Of a stretch of 64,000 nt of DNA, positions 45,369 through 55,435 are shown piece after piece; the stretch's first letter is position 1; every line of letters begins with the position of its first letter. Made by a program: the position numbers and the translations under genes. A model generated the notes under the pieces. It made no database searches. It was given only the letters and a program-made list of their open reading frames with translations, and was not told the DNA's origin. Origin of the DNA: Osedax fenrisi. Taxonomy: Eukaryota > Annelida > Polychaeta > Sabellida > Siboglinidae. The stretch is taken from NCBI GenBank assembly GCA_964019155.1, contig OZ025242.1, forward strand, positions 90,014,205 to 90,078,204, read 5' to 3'.

Positions 45369-45417
45369 TTCAACTACTGGCGAGAGCAGTCTCAGGCCCA
45401 AGGCCTGGGGGGCTTGA

Positions 45418-45972
45418 CGCCACCCCCACAACACGAATGCGTTTTTGTTGGCCGATCGTGTGCCCTCAGTCCACTCGATCCGGTTCTTGCTGATACGAGC
45501 TGGGGATATTGAGATGAACCCAGGCCCAACCTGTGACGCGTGCTCGAGTACGCTCTGGCCCTCCCAGGCCCACCTCAGCTGCAGCGGATGCGGAGCCAAT
45601 TCACACAAGCAGGAATACTGCAGTGGATTGAAGCGCACCGCGCAGATCAAGGGGGTATGGAAATGTCCTGAATGCCGTGGTGTACCGTCTGTCCAGAACA
45701 TCCGTACGAACAGCCAACTAAGCAATAACAATGTTGTCATTCTTGTTGCCAAGTCGTGGGTGATCAACGAGTCGTTAGCAGCCCACAGCCGAGACGAAGA
45801 TGTCTGCAGTGCGCTCGATACACCCGCCTCTCTACAAGCCCACTTATCTGCGCCGGCTGCATTCGCGAATGCCATAAGAGCTGCTCTGGCCTATCCAGGA
45901 CAGAACAGGAGATGTACCTTTCTTCCGGAACCTGGAGATGTGCCGCTTGTTCGGCTAAGCGCAACAGCATAG
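45418..45972 (+). pseudogene. Ingi-like ORF, N-terminal segment: 2A peptide and first PHD-like finger
   Basis: The frame containing HPHNTNAFLLADRVPSVHSI and RFLLIRAGDIEMNPGP opens after a TGA at 45415. GDIEMNPGP (45502-45528) is a complete 2A ribosome-skipping motif, with the break expected between the final Gly and Pro. It is preceded by the hydrophobic helix usual for 2A. Directly after it is a C4HC3 finger: CDAC, LSCSGC, H (SHKQEYC), VWKCPEC. The real protein switches to the next frame near 45756. The rest of this frame to 45972 is a shadow. The start codon is unclear: an ATG at 45351 lies in a different frame. Confidence 0.75.
45502..45528 (+). promoter_or_regulatory. 2A-like ribosome-skipping sequence
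   Basis: Gly-Asp-Ile-Glu-Met-Asn-Pro-Gly-Pro fits the D-(V/I)-E-x-N-P-G-P consensus without mismatch. In L1Tc and sea-urchin and other metazoan LINEs, such N-terminal 2A peptides separate a short leader from the main protein. Confidence 0.85.
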
Positions 45973-46202
45973 GTGTGGTTAGGAGTTCCCCTATAACAGC
46001 AGCGGCTGATAGGAGAACGGAGATGGGGGCACGCTCCTGTATCGTAATCTTGCAGTGGAACGCCAACGGTCTGAAGACCAAGATGGTAGAGTTGGAGGAC
46101 AGAGCTGGACGACTGGAATGTGATGTCATTATGATCCAGGAATCCAAGCTAAGATCGCTAAGATCCCCGGCTACTCAACTGTCCGCAAGGACAGGGAAGT
46201 AG
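45756..46202 (+). pseudogene. Ingi-like ORF: second PHD-like finger and start of AP endonuclease
   Basis: Second C4HC3 finger: CLQC, ICAGC, H (CHKSC), TWRCAAC. Then the endonuclease opens with CIVILQWNANGLKTKMVELE and CDVIMIQESKL, holding the N and E active-site motifs. A frameshift near 46150 moves the next part (GRGGGLVTFIKEDIPF) to another frame, and a stop near 46299 follows. The ORF start is not a real initiation site. Confidence 0.75.
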
Positions 46203-46398
46203 GCAGAGGAGGAGGTCTAGTCACCTTTATTAAGGAAGATATCCCCTTCACTGTTGTTAATAGCCCAGCTATTAACCCGGACTCCAAACTCGAACTCTAG
46301 GCTGTCGACATTCTCGCCGCCCCTACGCATCACATGACATGCACAAATGTTTACTGCCCGCCAACTAGGAAGCCAACCATGTACAGGAATTCTGCACA

Positions 46399-49300
46399 TC
46401 AGAGCTCCCAGTCACCCAGAACAACATTATAGGGGGTGATCTCAACGTGCACTCCTGCAATTGGGATCAGTGGCAACCCGATAATGTTATGGGTGGCAAA
46501 CTGGAAGATTGGCTGGCGGATTATAATTTTAGCATAATGAACGATGGATCGGCTACTCGCATAAACGCAGGAACAGGTGGCCTCAGCGCGCCAGACGTGA
46601 CCATGGTTCACAACGATTGGTTGGACAAGGTTGAGTGGAGTACTGCGGAGTGCATGGGCTCAGACCATCTTCCAATAGTTGTGACCGTGGACTGCCCCGT
46701 AACTACCCTCAAATCGCCCACCTCGGAACTCCGATGGAACTGGAGCAAAGCCAACTTTGCTGGCTTTACCAGGGATGTTGACGCTTCCGTACTAGCCGCC
46801 CCACCCTCAATCGCACTCGCCTCGTTGGACTTTAGGAACAAGTTCCTAACTGACGTGATAATGGAGGCTGCTAAAGCGAACATTGGCAAAGTTAAGGCAA
46901 CCACAAACGGCAAGGAATGGATGAGCAGGGAGATTAGGGAGGCAATAAGACATCGGAACCAACTGAGGAGGGATATAGGATCCAGAAGAAGGGATTGGGT
47001 CAGCGCATGCAGGGAGGTCCAACACCGGATCCAATGCAGCAAAGAGGAAAGGTGGAGGGAATTTATCTCCGAGCCTGACCTCGTTTCCAATCCGAACAAA
47101 ATCTGGTCCACCATCAAATCCCTCAGCGGAAAAAGTGTCTCGAGTCTCCGTAATGAAACGCTGATACACGACGGGAAACTCTACACGTCCAGCAAAGCTA
47201 AGGCTGACGCATTTATGCGGAGATATGCTTCTATTAGCAGGCTGGACATTCCCAAAGCAGACCGTCGTAAGAAAGCAACTCGACGCCTCCTCAACGCTCC
47301 CTCCGCCGCTGACGTCAGTTGCCAGGACTTTAACCTAGCAGAGCTCGTCACCGTCATTAGAGGAATGAAGATGAAGGGTGCCCCGGGTAGAGATGGAATC
47401 GCTCCTCGATTCATAAGCGCTCTAGGCCCGGAGTCACAATCTTTCCTTCTGAAGATCTTCAACGATTCATAGTATAGCGGTGTTTGCCCATCCCCCTGGA
47501 GAGACGTCATCATCATCCCCCTGCTTAAAAAAGGGAAACCGGCGAACAAGATCGACTCCTTCCGTCCAGTCTCGCTCACATCATGCCTAGCAAAAACTAT
47601 GGAACGAATGGTAGCGAACCGGCTCTCGAACATTGCAGAGAGAAACGGCTACTGGTGCAACGATCAAGCAGGTTTCAGGTCGAAGCGGTCGTGCGAGGAC
47701 CAACTACTTATATTAAGCCAATCTATAAGTGACGGGTTCCAAACACGACCATCATCTCGAACTGTCCTCTCCCTGCTTGACTTCAGCAAAGCGTTCGACA
47801 CGGTATGGCGGGACCGCCTTTTCGAGATCCTGTTGGAGAAGGGTGTTCCGCGTATGATGGTCAAATGGCTCAGAGGGTTTCTTAACGACAGAAGAGGAAG
47901 AGTAAGATTGGATGGAGTTACCGGCCGCAGTATGAAACTGCAGCAAGGTGTCCCCCAGGGAGCTGTTTTATATTCACTTCTCTTCCTTTTTTACATCGAC
48001 GGCATAAGAAACTCTGCTCCAGAGGGCGTATCAGTGAGCATGTACGCGGATGACATTGCGGTATGGAGCCAACACAAGGACAAACTCAGGGCACAAGCCA
48101 TGGTACAGGAGGCAGTTGAAGCTTTCGGAAACTGGAGCTCTGAACATAGGCTTTCCCTAAATCCGTCTAAATGTGAGGTCTCCTTTTTCTCCACGGACCC
48201 GGCTGAAGCAAAATGGTGCCCGGTTATCTCGCTGAATGGTCAGCAGTTTGCGGTCAATAAAACCCCCACCTTCTTGGGAGTCAAATACGACCGCACGCTC
48301 TCTTTCCGGCCACAAGCAGATGCAGTTAAGGTTCGAATATTGGGTTGTATCAGGATATTGGCCTCGCTCGCTTCGAAGGACTGGGGTTGGAGCCGCAATA
48401 GCCTGAAAAGAATATATATGGCAACCATACACAGCGTCCTCCACTACTGTGGGGCAGCCTGGCAGCCATGGCTTGCAAAATCCAACCTCATGATCCTGGA
48501 GCGAGTCCAAAACCGTGCCCTACGATGCTTGACGGGCCAACTGGCAGACACCCCGTTGGAATGCCTGAGAACAGAAGCTGACGTCATGTCCTTTGCAGCA
48601 ACCGTGCGCAAGAACTGCTTGATTGCATGGGAGAAATCCGCCCGACTGCACCTGAACAACCCGAGGCGTAACCTATTCGACTCCCCTGTTCCCCATCGAT
48701 GGAAAAATAGGAGTTGTTTCAGCGTTATGAGTAAGGCGGAGTGCGAAGACATCGGCCTGGATGAGTCCTCACGCGAGATGTTTGTGAAGTGGTTCCCCCC
48801 TCCTTGGTCTTGGGACCCGGCTCCAGCCTGGATAGTCCGGACCTCGTTATCATGAGGGACCACGAAACGCAGCAATCAAGCCAGCCTTCTAGCGGACGCC
48901 ATCAGCACCATTGACAATACAGAACATCACGAGTACGTAGTGTACACGGACGGTTCGGCTCACGGGGGTATTACGAATGGCGGCAGTGCATCACTCGTGC
49001 CACAAGTGGTCCAGCGGGCAACCCGTCTCTCGTCGACACGGCCGACGGCCGTCGCTAAAGGCAACAAATGGACATCATCCTATGAGACCGAAGTGACGGC
49101 TTTGCTGTTGGCGGTTGAGTGGCTTGCGAGAGGGAGTTTCGGGGACACTGTTGTTATCTGCTCGGACAGCCAGGCAGCGCTCTCAGCGCTTAGTGGCTCG
49201 GGCAAAGATGATGACAGTGGCATAGCGCGGTTGAGAATTGGCCTGTCAAGACTGTCGAGTAGGGTCATACTCCAATGGGTTCCGGGCCACTGCGGGCTCA

Positions 49301-49752
49301 TAGGGAACGACTGGGCCGACTCAGCAGCAGGGGAGGCATCAAAATCGACCGATTTGCTACCGGCTACGACTGGGGGAATTACCTTCCAGTCTGCCAAAGC
49401 GTTAATTGGTCGAGAAATTTCCGACCCCGCTCTTACCCATCTTAGGACAAAAGCCGTCTACGACTGCGTTCGCGACCGATCCCCTCTCAATAGGCCGGAT
49501 ACCGTCTTCATCGCTCAGCTGAGAAGCCGTCGCGGTTTGGCGGCCTACAGGAGCATAGTGGACTCCAGCGCCTCACCAAGATGCCCTCACTGCGACCTGG
49601 ATGTCGAGACAGTAGAGCACTGGCTCCAAGAGTGCCCGGCGACGGCCGCAAAACGTATTCGTGTTTTTGGGGGTGCGTCCCCAAGCCTTTCAGTCTTGGT
49701 CTCAAACCCCAAGGCTGTTCTGGCGTTCTCTAGTGGACTAACCTCCACGTGA
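46399..49752 (+). pseudogene. Ingi-like ORF: endonuclease C-terminus, RT, RNase H and zinc knuckle
   Basis: One frame with two in-frame stops (47470, 48853). Endonuclease: IIGGDLNVHSCNWDQW, then CMGSDHLPIVV. RT: FRPVSLTSCLAKTMERMVAN, LLDFSKAFDTVWRDRLFEIL, LQQGVPQGAVLYSLLFLFYI and MYADDIAVW (catalytic Asp pair), with thumb to about 48850. RNase H (48940-49380): VYTDGSAHGG, YETEVTALLLAVEWL, ICSDSQAAL and GHCGLIGNDWADSAA supply the four acidic residues (D-E-D-D). The C-terminus holds CPHCDLDVETVEHWLQEC, a C2HC-type knuckle. RT plus RNase H with this order distinguishes the element from CR1 and jockey types. The two stops and upstream shifts make it non-coding today. Confidence 0.88.
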
Positions 49753-50097
49753 CGCCACACCAACGCCGCACACAACAACAACAACAACAACACCTACTAT
49801 CAATTAATTTCATTATTATGTTAAAAATATAACGTCCAAAAAGCATCATTTCGGCTCGATTATGTTTTGTAAGAGTCTAATCTCGTCTCGTGATCGTTTG
49901 ACTAGAGTCTCATCTCGTTTGACTAAAGTCTCGGCTCGGCTTGGGCTCGTTTAGCTAAAGTCTCGGTTCGGCTCGGGCTTCTTTTTGCTAGAGTCTCGGC
50001 TCGGCATGGGCTCGTTTTTTTCCGAAAATGAAAGTCTCGGCTCGGCATTAAAAACCAATAGTCTCGGCTCGGCATCATTTACTTCCCTAGTTGTGAC

Positions 50098-51930
50098 CCT
50101 AGTATCTTAAATAAGGATAACTTAATATCCCTTTTTTAACTATCCTAATTGTTTCATTAATTATCATTGATGAAGAAAAAATTATACAAGGGATTTCTAG
50201 GTAAGGTGATAAATATTGACATTATTTCTTTTCTATTAACTTAGATTGAGACTAACTTATAATAAAAACTATAGACTGGTGAAATAAACCACTTATATCT
50301 ATAACCGAACAACTACTAATGAATTAATTCCTAGTAATAATTAATTCCTAGTGAATAAATACCTAGTAATCAATTCCCTAAATTATTTATGAATAACATA
50401 CTCGATTAATATAAAACTAACCTCACTAATACCCAATAGTAAATCCAAAATCGACCAAACTAGTAAAATTCATAGAAAAACAATTAATTTCACATTCATT
50501 TTATATTACAAATACAAATCACTTATATGAAATACACTACTTGATAGGAATAGGAACCTACCTACTTTACAAAGTAATCACCTTAGTATAAATGTTCAAC
50601 AAATATTAATATAGTTCAAATGTATATTAGGTATTACAAGATGATCAATTAATTTAAATACATATATTCTAACTATTAAAATTCCTAGTGGTCTCTATTT
50701 TACATAAAATAAAATCATTAGAACTAATTTATAATATTATTTTGCTACCTCTTATAAATTATTGTAATATAGTATGGATTAAACTTTCAGGGGTAAATAT
50801 TCTATAAAATAAAGTCACCAAAATTATATTACTTAGTTACTATAGCTCTCGCTAGACAAGATTCTCTATTGCAACTATTCTCTATTAATTCTCTATTAAT
50901 GTCCATTCAATCTTTCCTATGGGTATCGATGTAAGTAAAAGTCTGTCTACCTAATATTCAATATAAAAAATATATATAATACAGATCAATATTATAAAAT
51001 AATAAATATATTGCAGTTTAATTAAATGTAAAAATAAATAAGTACCTATTCTTAAATATAAGTTTAGTAGTATTCATGATGTTGCACCAAATAATATTCA
51101 TACTATGGTCTCAATACAATTGTGATATAAAGTTAATATTTTGATTTATGTAATAATTAACTTTATATTTATCATAGTTTATTATTTATTATAAATTAAT
51201 TTAATAACTTAAGTTCCAAATTAATAACTCTATAAATTTGAATTTGTTATCAAACATATATATAATTATGAATATATGTAACGGTAGTTATTTCCATTCT
51301 CGAGAAATTAATGGTTACATCTAGATTTGTTTAGCTTATATTCTCAATACAACTTCTGAGTTATATATATTTATCTATCTATAAATACATATAGCTTAAT
51401 GTTCCAATACTATATCGATTATAATGATATTTTGTAATTTTCTGTCATTCATTATTAAATCTGATACTAAATTTAAAAGAGATTTATTTTTTTACTACAT
51501 CAACAGTACAAATTAATTATAATAAATGATACATTATTATATTTAATGATTCGACTAAATAAATATTTATTATAAAATTTAAATCAGTATCATACAATAT
51601 TAGTAGAATTAAATTTAAAATAATAACAAAATAACTTATAATATTTTGAAGTATATTTGAAATACTATATGTAACTCAGTGATATTTAAAAACATGTATT
51701 ATTATGATAATTATCATTGGTAGCGGATTTACATCTAGTGATTCATTAATTAACTCAATTATAAAATTATAATAACAAAGTTAACATATGACATAATTAT
51801 TCTTTTTACATTTAATTGATCTCTGATAAACTATTCATTATAAATTCGACAATATGATTTAATTGTGTGTATGCATCTAGCATTATATGTAAATATAATT
51901 TAAAATGTAGAGAAAATAGTTTTTTTATTA
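50098..51930. other. AT-rich intergenic or 3' flank, nothing recognised
   Basis: No open frames with family signatures on either strand, no long inverted repeats. The phrases ttaattcctagtaat repeat loosely around 50320-50370. It lies downstream of the WD40 gene on its strand. Confidence 0.5.
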
Positions 51931-51943
51931 AAATAAATAAACA

Positions 51944-53184
51944 TCACTTATTCACTGTCCATATGAAAATCTGTGAATCAGAACAAGATACGAGAATAGA
52001 GCCATCGCTACTGAACTTAGAACACAGGACACTATCGATGTGACCTTCGTAGTCTTGGAAGGTCATACTGTAGTAGTCGTACAGTTTCAACAATCTTTCT
52101 GTAAATGAGGAGAAGTTGATGGTGATGGAGTTTTGTGTCTCTCTTTCGTACTATGATGTTAAGAGGAGGATTGTAGGTTATCAAATTAGGTGTTATAGGA
52201 TAAAAGAGGAGTTATGGGTTAGGAGATGCATAGTTAAGGGCTAAGATGTGGGCTAAGAGTTATAGCTTAAGAGGTAGAGTTAAACTTACGCTTGGTGCCG
52301 GCACATATCAAGAATCTATTCGTGGTAATGTCGAGGGAAAGTAACCAATCAGAAAGTTGTATATTACGTAGAACCTAGTGAATATAAAAATAAATATTAT
52401 TAACAAAATATTGAATTTATAAAAATGTTTAGATTATAATAATAATAACGGAAATTCTAAAATCTTTGAATATATTTATATAAACTTTTATAAAAATTAT
52501 TATTACTACTGTACATATCATTTAAGGGGATACACAATTTGGAAATAGTACCATATTTTAATTTTATTTTTATTTAAGAAATATAATATATATGTTATCT
52601 ATCAATATTTCAAAAATGATAAATATTCAGAAAATTAAAGAGTATAAAATAATATATAAATCATTAAAATCAACCTATTATACCTCCTATACCGAAACAA
52701 TAATATAAAGCTATTTTTCAATTTAATATTTCAAATATATTAAAATGTCAAATATATCTACTATTATTGTGCTTGAATGTAGTGTTGAAGGTTACAGGTT
52801 AAATAAATAGAACACAAGCATTTGATTTGCTGTTTGAATGTCCTCAATCTAGCATCCATTTCTATTTTATTAATATTAAATAAATACTTATTTAATCATT
52901 TTAATAATCATATTTAAAGTATATAAGTAATAGCATAACTTAAAATAATATACAAGATATAAAATAATAACATTGTATGATAATTCAATGATATTATTAA
53001 GTGTATTTATATATTGAATTTATTTTCACATATAAATATGTCAGAAATATAAATTATTGTAGTCTATTTTAAAACTATATTTACACAAAATAATAATTGT
53101 TCACGTTTTTTCCTTTTTAAAAAACTATAATTCTAGAAGTAGTGATCCAAACTAAATAAAATGTTCAGTATATCTTATATATGT

Positions 53185-53251
<67 letters not shown>

Positions 53252-53683
53252 CAGGACTATTTCGTATAAGTATAAATTTGTACTACTTTTTAAAATCATA
53301 TATCTCTAAAAAATAAATAATATTTTCTTAAAAAAATTTTTTCTTAAAATACATTCTACTCTACGATATACAGTTTAGCGAATTAAAAAAATATTAATTA
53401 TTTATTGAGTTATAGTTTTTTTTATATAAAAAAATCCCTATTTATTTGTATCGAATCCCCTTAATAGCTAAATATAATAGAGAAGTTGTGAGAGTTAAGT
53501 AAGGTTGCTCGGTAAACATCAAGTCTACTCCGCTTGGATCACATTAAACTTTCAACGCACCTTCTTCTGAGCAATACTGTAAAAAGAGATTTGTTTGGAT
53601 AACGTGTATCCGCAATACAATATGATGTCAGCTTCAATCGGTGAGAATTTCGCTAGGGTCGGAGGTACCTTCTGATAATAACT
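51944..53683 (-). CDS. 3' exons of a host WD40-repeat gene (WDR90/POC16-like?)
   Basis: Three exons join in frame on the minus strand. Exon a, 53561-53683, after acceptor ACATTTCAG: SYYQKVPPTLAKFSPIEADI and ILYCGYTLSKQISFYS; donor AAG|GTGCGT. Exon b, 52290-52374: VLRNIQLSDWLLSLDITTNR and FLICAGTK; donor GTAAGT. Exon c, 51944-52098, after TTTACAG: QRLLKLYDYYSMTFQDYEGH and IDSVLCSKFSSDGSILVSCS with DSQIFIWTVNK and a TGA stop. Phases agree at both junctions. G-H-x-D-S-V, F-S-x-D-G and I-F-I-W are WD40 blade signatures. A possible AATAAA lies at 51924-51929. The tail resembles the C-terminal propeller of centriole/cilium protein WDR90, but that name is by eye. Upstream exons are not seen in the window. 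Confidence 0.75.
53186..53249. repeat. Long (TA)n microsatellite in the WD40 gene intron
   Basis: More than 50 bp of pure TA. Comparable tracts occur at 10621-10662, 19086-19148, 55368-55431, 57128-57191 and 60801-60829. Confidence 0.95.
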
Positions 53684-53913
53684 CTGAAATGTGTGAATAT
53701 TTATAATTATTATTAATGAAACATCGTAAGTTTAAGAATCTAAGAATCTAAGATTAATTTATTTAATTATTATTTATATTATATTATCTATGCAATATTA
53801 TAATTTAGTATAGTATTAGAACTTTATATTTTTATAAGATAATGGGTTACTTTTATTTAAAAAGATATTTAAAAAATAAAGAATATGATAATAATGTTTA
53901 CAAGCGCTCGTAT

Positions 53914-53965
53914 AATAAATCAAATGATTATTGACCCCTAGGTGTCAATAATCATTTGATTTATT
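53914..53965. repeat. Perfect 22-bp stem hairpin with 8-nt loop
   Basis: aataaatcaaatgattattg (start of arm 53914-53935) pairs completely with 53944-53965 across ccctaggt. It lies upstream of the WD40 exons on the minus strand. It may be a tiny MITE or a structured RNA element. Confidence 0.9.
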
Positions 53966-54519
53966 GCAAAAATAATAATAATGAAATATTCAACAGTGAA
54001 ATGTTACTGGTATAATGATTAATAATTACTGCTTATTACGATGAAATAATTAATAATTACACTAAATACAATATAATCAGAATTAACTGATTAAATAAGA
54101 TTAATAAAGTACTATTAAAAATAAAGTGTTTTGATGTTATTCATTTAAAATTGTTAAACTTCTATTTTACATATCTAAACTAGAATCTATTATTTTATTA
54201 AAATAAAAATTGATAAAATATCCCATCTAAGTGAAAATAATAGAAATATAAAATATAATCCAATATAATAAAATAATAATTACTATAAATCCGTTTATTT
54301 TTTTAAGTGTTGTTAATTCCGATTTACATAATTTATTTAAAAAATTGTAATATCTACTTTTATTTTAATTATATATAAATTTGTATTTAATATTTTTTTT
54401 TATTTTTATATTAAATAAATGTCTGAAAGTTTTTTAATAAATCTATTTTTAACTATCAATTACATTACATTTAAAATCGGTTGCACCCGCTGTCCATAAT
54501 AAGCCCCCATTCATTATGT

Positions 54520-54714
54520 ATTATACGCGCGAGTACGTATAGAGAGTACAAACGAGATCTTGTTTAGCTATACTGGTTCCGGAAGGTGTGAAAGCGCGTC
54601 CGGCGAATGTTAGCCAATCGGAGAGAGAGCACACATCACACGACATATCAGCTGACCACACGGACACTCGTCTGTCGGCGCTGACAGCTAGCCACAACTC
54701 CTTGCGGTGATGTG
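54520..54714 (+). promoter_or_regulatory. CpG-rich promoter-like patch
   Basis: Abrupt island of higher GC with many CpGs (cgcgcgagtacg, gcgcgtccggcg) in very AT-rich surroundings. It contains a CCAAT box in inverse orientation (gccaatcgg read as CCGATTGGC, about 54612) and ends at a candidate start codon. No TATA box is clear. Confidence 0.5.
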
Positions 54715-54787
54715 ATGTACCGGCGCCGTCGTCGTACTGTTATGGAAAGTCAGCGGGATGAGGTGGTAAAATTAGTCGATAAGGCGA
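54715..54787 (+). CDS. Possible first coding exon of an unknown host gene
   Basis: ATG at 54715 gives MYRRRRRTVMESQRDEVVKL and VDKA, with a second ATG at 54742. A possible donor (GA|GTAGGC) follows and then AT-rich, intron-like sequence. No later exon was recognised before the SINE at 55 kb. Too short to name; support is the CpG-rich context and the abrupt composition change. Confidence 0.3.
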
Positions 54788-54997
54788 GTAGGCATTGTTA
54801 TTTTATATAAAATAATTTTAAAAATAATATTTTTTTTTAAAAATATTATTATATAAATCATTAAATCTATAGTTTTAAGTAAAAAATTAGTTTTTAAAAC
54901 ATTATATAAACATGTAAAAATCTTGATTTTAAGACTATTTAAAAACATATATATGATAGGAAAATTAACTGGTAATAGAAAATTATATATTACATAT

Positions 54998-55292
54998 TGT
55001 TATTGTTATTGTTATTTTATTTGGTGGAGTCCTTTCATCCCATCCAGGAACTTAGATGAAGTTTTCACTTATAACCATATATGGCTCTAATGTCCCTTCG
55101 AAGCCGCTCTCATGTTAAGGCATCCATGGTTTTAACGAGAGCCGATCATTTATTTATACACAATTATATAAGATCACTTCTAAATAATATTTTAAGACCC
55201 ATTTTATAAAATTAATTAATGGTCCGGACTAGGGTCGAACCCGTGTCCTACTGCTTGTGTGTCTGACGCCTTAGCCACTGAGCCACACAGGC
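54998..55292 (-). mobile_element. tRNA-derived SINE, minus-strand copy, essentially full length
   Basis: Read on the minus strand it starts with the pol III A box TGGCTCAGTGG (about 55274-55286). The B box GGTTCGACCC is at 55232-55241. The body matches the plus-strand copy at 41.15-41.43 kb, with the 3' domain GTTCCTGGATGGGATGAAAG and GACTCCACCAAATAAA, and an (AACAAT)n tail at 54998-55017. The A-to-B spacing (about 35 nt) is tRNA-like. No anticodon arm could be assigned with confidence. Confidence 0.92.
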
Positions 55293-55299
55293 AGTTATG

Positions 55300-55364
55300 T
55301 ATATTATATGTATTTTTTATATATAAAAATAATCAATATCTATGTAAGTATATTCCTATATCTA

Positions 55365-55435
<71 letters not shown>

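Larger units (their letters stand above)
45304..49783 (+). mobile_element. Ingi-like non-LTR retrotransposon, full length but mutated
   Basis: About 4.48 kb between matching target duplications. Order: 5' HDV-like ribozyme, leader, 2A peptide, two PHD-like fingers, AP endonuclease, RT, RNase H, Cys/His knuckle, short 3' UTR and an (ACA)n tail at 49770-49790. Endonuclease plus RT plus RNase H, with an N-terminal 2A, matches the Ingi clade (trypanosome ingi and L1Tc; metazoan Ingi and Vingi). GC content is far above the flanks. At least two frameshifts and three in-frame stops make this copy inactive. Confidence 0.88.
44602..50089. mobile_element. Non-autonomous hAT transposon (~1.0 kb) carrying a 4.5-kb retrotransposon insert
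   Basis: Left end TAGTGTTGTAAATGAT and right end ATCATTTACTTCCCTA form terminal inverted repeats (TAGnGnnGTAAATGAT). They are flanked by an identical 8-bp target duplication gttgtgac at 44594-44601 and 50090-50097, the hallmark of hAT transposition. Subterminal regions carry repeated words: AGTCTCAGTCTCGGTTACCC and AAGCATCGATT on the left, and AGTCTCGGCTCGGC on the right. No transposase lies in the hAT part, so it relied on a partner. A solo end of the same family is at 9469. Confidence 0.88.

Noticed and set aside
45228..45875. 215-codon minus-strand ORF in the Ingi-like 5' region
   Set aside because: Antisense to the 2A and PHD-finger coding frames; no family signature. GC-rich sequence gives long shadow frames. 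The same applies to other minus-strand frames at 45.7-49.8 kb.
55232..55286. A real tRNA gene
   Set aside because: A and B boxes are present but they head a 300-bp repeat with a LINE-like tail and a sister copy at 41 kb; the acceptor stem does not close. It is a SINE.
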